This document shows positions 61,773 through 64,000 of a DNA stretch of 64,000 nt, one piece after another (position 1 is the stretch's first letter; each line of letters opens with the position of its first letter). The position numbers and the translations under genes are program-made. The DNA is from an uncultured Mesorhizobium sp. Lineage in GTDB: Bacteria > Pseudomonadota > Alphaproteobacteria > Rhizobiales > Rhizobiaceae. The stretch spans positions 1 to 64,000 of the forward strand of contig CALFXR010000196.1 in the NCBI GenBank assembly GCA_937958475.1, written 5' to 3'. The notes beneath the pieces are model-generated. The model saw nothing but the letters and a program-made list of their open reading frames with translations. It was not told where the DNA came from and made no database searches.

Positions 61773-63542
61773 ATGAACGCGCTTGCCTATTTCGGTTCCG
61801 ACGCGAAGGCGATCCTCGCGGCGCTGCACAAGTCCCAGGCGATCATCCAGTTCGATCTCGAAGGCAACATCCTCGACGCCAACGAAAACTTCTGCGCGGC
61901 GTTCGGCTACCAGCGCGGCGAGGTCGTCGGACGGCACCATCGCATCTTCGTCGATCCCGCGGAGGCGCAGAGCGCGGAATATCGGGGGTTCTGGGCGCGG
62001 CTGGCCGAGGGCAAGCATGACCGCGGCCAGTATCGCCGGTTCGGCAAGGGCGGCAGGGAGGTCTGGATCGAGGCCTCGTACAATCCGGTTCTCGCCGGCG
62101 GCCGCCCCTTGAAGGTGGTCAAGATCGCGACCGACATCACGGTGAGCAGACGCGCTGCCAACGAGGATGCGGGCAAGATCGCCGCGATATCGCGTTCGCA
62201 GGCGGTCATCGAGTTCACGCCTTCGGGCCAGATCCTCGACGCCAACGACAACTTCTGCGCCGCCCTCAGCTACCGGCGCGACGAGATCGTCGGCAAGCAC
62301 CACCGCATGTTCTGCGATCCGGCCTATGCCGGCACGGACGCCTATCGGGAATTCTGGGAGAACCTCGCCGCGGGCCAGTTCACCGCGAACGAGTTCCTGC
62401 GCTTCGGCAAGGGTGGCAAGGAGGTGTGGATCCAGGCCGCCTACAACCCGGTCTTCGGGCTCGACGGCAAGGTCGCCAAGGTCGTCAAATACGCGACCGA
62501 CGTGTCGCCGCGCATGGCCGCCGTCAGCGCCCTGGCCGACGGCCTGCGCGCGCTCGCCGGCGGCGACCTGACGCATGCTCTGGACCGGCCTTTCGTGCCG
62601 ACGATGGAAAGCCTGCGCACGGATTTCAACCATGCGGTGGCGAAGCTGCGCGCCGCCCTCGTTTCGGTCGGCGAGAACGCCAGGGCGATCACCGCGGGGT
62701 CCGACGAGGTGCGCAGCGCCGCCGACGACCTTTCGCGCCGGACCGAGCAGCAGGCGGCTTCCGTCGAGGAGACGGCCGCGGCCCTGGCCGAGATCACGAG
62801 GACAGTCACGTCGGCCAGCCGGCGCGCCGAGGAGGCCGGCGCGCTGGTCGGCAAGACACGGCTCGGCGCCGAGCGCTCGGGTGTCGTCGTAAGGGAGGCG
62901 ATCGCGGCCATGGGCGAGATCCAGGTGTCCTCGCAGGAGATTTCCGGGATCATCGGGCTGATCGACGAGATCGCCTTCCAGACCAACCTGCTGGCGCTCA
63001 ACGCGGGGGTGGAGGCGGCACGCGCCGGGGAGGCGGGCAAGGGCTTCGCCGTCGTCGCCCAGGAGGTGCGCGCGCTGGCACAGCGTTCGGCCAATGCGGC
63101 GAAGGACATCAAGGGATTGATAACCACGTCGACCGAGCAGGTACGCAACGGCGTCGAACTCGTCGGCCAGACGGGAAAGGCGCTGGAGCAGATCGTCCTT
63201 CAGGTCCAGGAGATCAACGAAAACGTCGGCGCGATCGTCGCCGGGGCCCTCGATCAGGCGACGAGCCTCGGAGAGATCAACGAAGCCGTCGGCATGATGG
63301 ACAAGAGCACGCAACAGAACGCGGCGATGGTCGAGCAGTCGACCGCGGCGAGCCACAGCCTGGCGAAGGAGGCGAAGGCGCTGTTCGCGCTGCTGGCCCA
63401 GTTCAGGACGGGGCAGCTGCCGCAAGACGGCGGGCGGCAGGCCGACCCAGCCGGGCGACACGCGCCGGCGACCAGGGCCGCCGTCATGCGCGGTGGCGCG
63501 GGCAACGCCGCCCCGGCGCTGGACGAATGGGAGGCGTTCTGA
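61773..63542 (+). CDS. Soluble PAS-PAS methyl-accepting chemotaxis protein
   Basis: Cytoplasmic chemoreceptor of 589 residues with no transmembrane helix. Two PAS domains stand in tandem (IIQFDLEGNILDANENFCAA, then VIEFTPSGQILDANDNFCAA), each ending with a V/I-K-x-ATD strand, and so likely sense a ligand or redox state. A HAMP-like connector (LADGLRALAGGDLTHALDRP) leads to the signalling domain, with hairpin IGLIDEIAFQTNLLALNAGV and EAARAGEAGKGFAVVAQEVR, the CheA/CheW-binding tip. The C-terminal ENWEAF-like end (DEWEAF) resembles a CheR/CheB-binding pentapeptide. AAAGG precedes the ATG. Confidence 0.93.
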   Translation: MNALAYFGSDAKAILAALHKSQAIIQFDLEGNILDANENFCAAFGYQRGEVVGRHHRIFVDPAEAQSAEYRGFWARLAEGKHDRGQYRRFGKGGREVWIEASYNPVLAGGRPLKVVKIATDITVSRRAANEDAGKIAAISRSQAVIEFTPSGQILDANDNFCAALSYRRDEIVGKHHRMFCDPAYAGTDAYREFWENLAAGQFTANEFLRFGKGGKEVWIQAAYNPVFGLDGKVAKVVKYATDVSPRMAAVSALADGLRALAGGDLTHALDRPFVPTMESLRTDFNHAVAKLRAALVSVGENARAITAGSDEVRSAADDLSRRTEQQAASVEETAAALAEITRTVTSASRRAEEAGALVGKTRLGAERSGVVVREAIAAMGEIQVSSQEISGIIGLIDEIAFQTNLLALNAGVEAARAGEAGKGFAVVAQEVRALAQRSANAAKDIKGLITTSTEQVRNGVELVGQTGKALEQIVLQVQEINENVGAIVAGALDQATSLGEINEAVGMMDKSTQQNAAMVEQSTAASHSLAKEAKALFALLAQFRTGQLPQDGGRQADPAGRHAPATRAAVMRGGAGNAAPALDEWEAF

Positions 63543-63662
63543 AGTTCGCCACCATGCCGAAGGACCAAGCCGACGGACGGGGGTACGCTTCCTCCCGCGC
63601 GACCCGTTCAACCGGGCGCGGCTTTGCACTACATATGGCGGGAGATCCCCCGGAGACCGACC

Positions 63663-64000
63663 ATGGACGAGCACCGTTATCCCGTCACCCGCACCGATGC
63701 CGAGTGGCGCGCAATGCTGACGCCGGAACAATATGCCGTGATGCGCAATCACGGCACCGAACGGCCGGGCAGTTGCGCGCTGCTGCACGAGAAGCGCGCC
63801 GGCACCTTCATGTGCGCCGGCTGCGAGCAGCCGCTGTTCGAATCGAAGCTGAAGTTCGAGTCCGGCACCGGCTGGCCGAGCTTCAACGACCCGGTGCCGG
63901 GCTCCGTCGAGACGACCGTCGACCGCAGCTACGGGATGGTGCGCACGGAAGTGCATTGCGCGCGCTGCGGCAGCCATCTCGGCCATGTCTTCGAGGACGG
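63663..64000 (+). CDS. msrB: Peptide-methionine (R)-S-oxide reductase (5' part only)
   Basis: Repair enzyme reducing methionine-R-sulfoxide. Starting MDEHRYPVTRTDAEWRAMLT, it shows the first zinc CxxC, TFMCAGCEQPLFESKLKFES, then GTGWPSFNDPVPGSVETTVD and the second zinc CxxC, VHCARCGSHLGHVFED. The window ends before the catalytic RYCxN motif, so activity cannot be checked. The ATG at 63663 gives the usual N-terminus. Confidence 0.95.
   Translation, partial: MDEHRYPVTRTDAEWRAMLTPEQYAVMRNHGTERPGSCALLHEKRAGTFMCAGCEQPLFESKLKFESGTGWPSFNDPVPGSVETTVDRSYGMVRTEVHCARCGSHLGHVFED

Noticed and set aside
61485..63986. An 833-codon open frame antisense to the chemoreceptor and msrB
   Set aside because: Both genes on the plus strand have clear families and ribosome-binding sites; the antisense frame is a by-product of GC-rich third positions.

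Overview
The window is chromosomal DNA of a GC-rich alphaproteobacterium. Gene content points to the Hyphomicrobiales (Rhizobiales), probably a Phyllobacteriaceae-like genus. The evidence is the imuA-imuB-dnaE2 mutagenesis cassette under a GAAC-N7-GAAC LexA box, the phaR/phaAB polyhydroxybutyrate locus, a SUV3-like helicase / S4 / fdxA / carD block, a cysteine-poor L36, two DUF465 proteins and DUF1192. About 64 protein genes and one tRNA-Gly are supported. Most of it is ordinary core genome; two stretches are clearly accessory.

Layout. 1-3.1 kb: acyl-CoA ligase plus enoyl-CoA hydratase, divergent from a TetR regulator, with an inverted repeat between them. 3.2-7.9 kb: quinone oxidoreductase, DUF1192, MFS transporter, ArsR regulator, a TPR protein, rpmJ and a cold-shock/DUF805 fusion. 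7.9-12.7 kb: minus-strand block leuB, SAF-domain oxidoreductase, RidA, a secreted protein, DUF2798, leuD. 12.7-15.7 kb: an AT-rich upstream region, then a three-gene operon that looks like a RiPP pathway: a 61-residue peptide with nine consecutive valines, a radical SAM protein with a cobalamin-binding-like N-terminus and a PqqD-like C-terminus, and an 84-residue partner. 16-20.4 kb: tandem USP, a coiled-coil protein, FAD oxidoreductase, CitE-like lyase, DUF1737, metallopeptidase. 20.5-26.3 kb: SOS-controlled imuA, imuB, dnaE2. 26.3-29.3 kb: Trm112-like, LON-domain, thioredoxin/TPR and YbaK-type proteins, then tRNA-Gly(GCC).

29.4-34.7 kb: a secreted protein, purK-purE, divergent DUF465 genes, an alpha/beta hydrolase and small proteins. 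34.9-42.3 kb: ispG, lytic transglycosylase, a methyltransferase with no standard start codon, a hybrid histidine kinase, a polyprenyl synthase, mtgA, rpmF. 42.4-45.4 kb: a DevBCA-like export system. 46.5-47.7 kb: a 1,086-bp transposon-like cassette with 25-bp terminal inverted repeats, an 8-bp target duplication and no transposase. It carries two AT-rich cargo genes and sits 12 bp upstream of a two-domain glycosyltransferase. 49.3-55.2 kb: heme-binding-type protein, gamma-glutamyltransferase, phaR, phaA, phaB, aqpZ. 55.2-61.3 kb: an 84-bp duplication and a perfect LexA box, then the helicase, S4 protein, ferredoxin and CarD. 61.5-64 kb: a soluble PAS chemoreceptor and the start of msrB.

The two most interesting elements are the putative polyvaline RiPP operon (13.07-15.68 kb) and the non-autonomous transposable cassette (46.56-47.65 kb). 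All functional calls come from reading the sequence; no database search was run.
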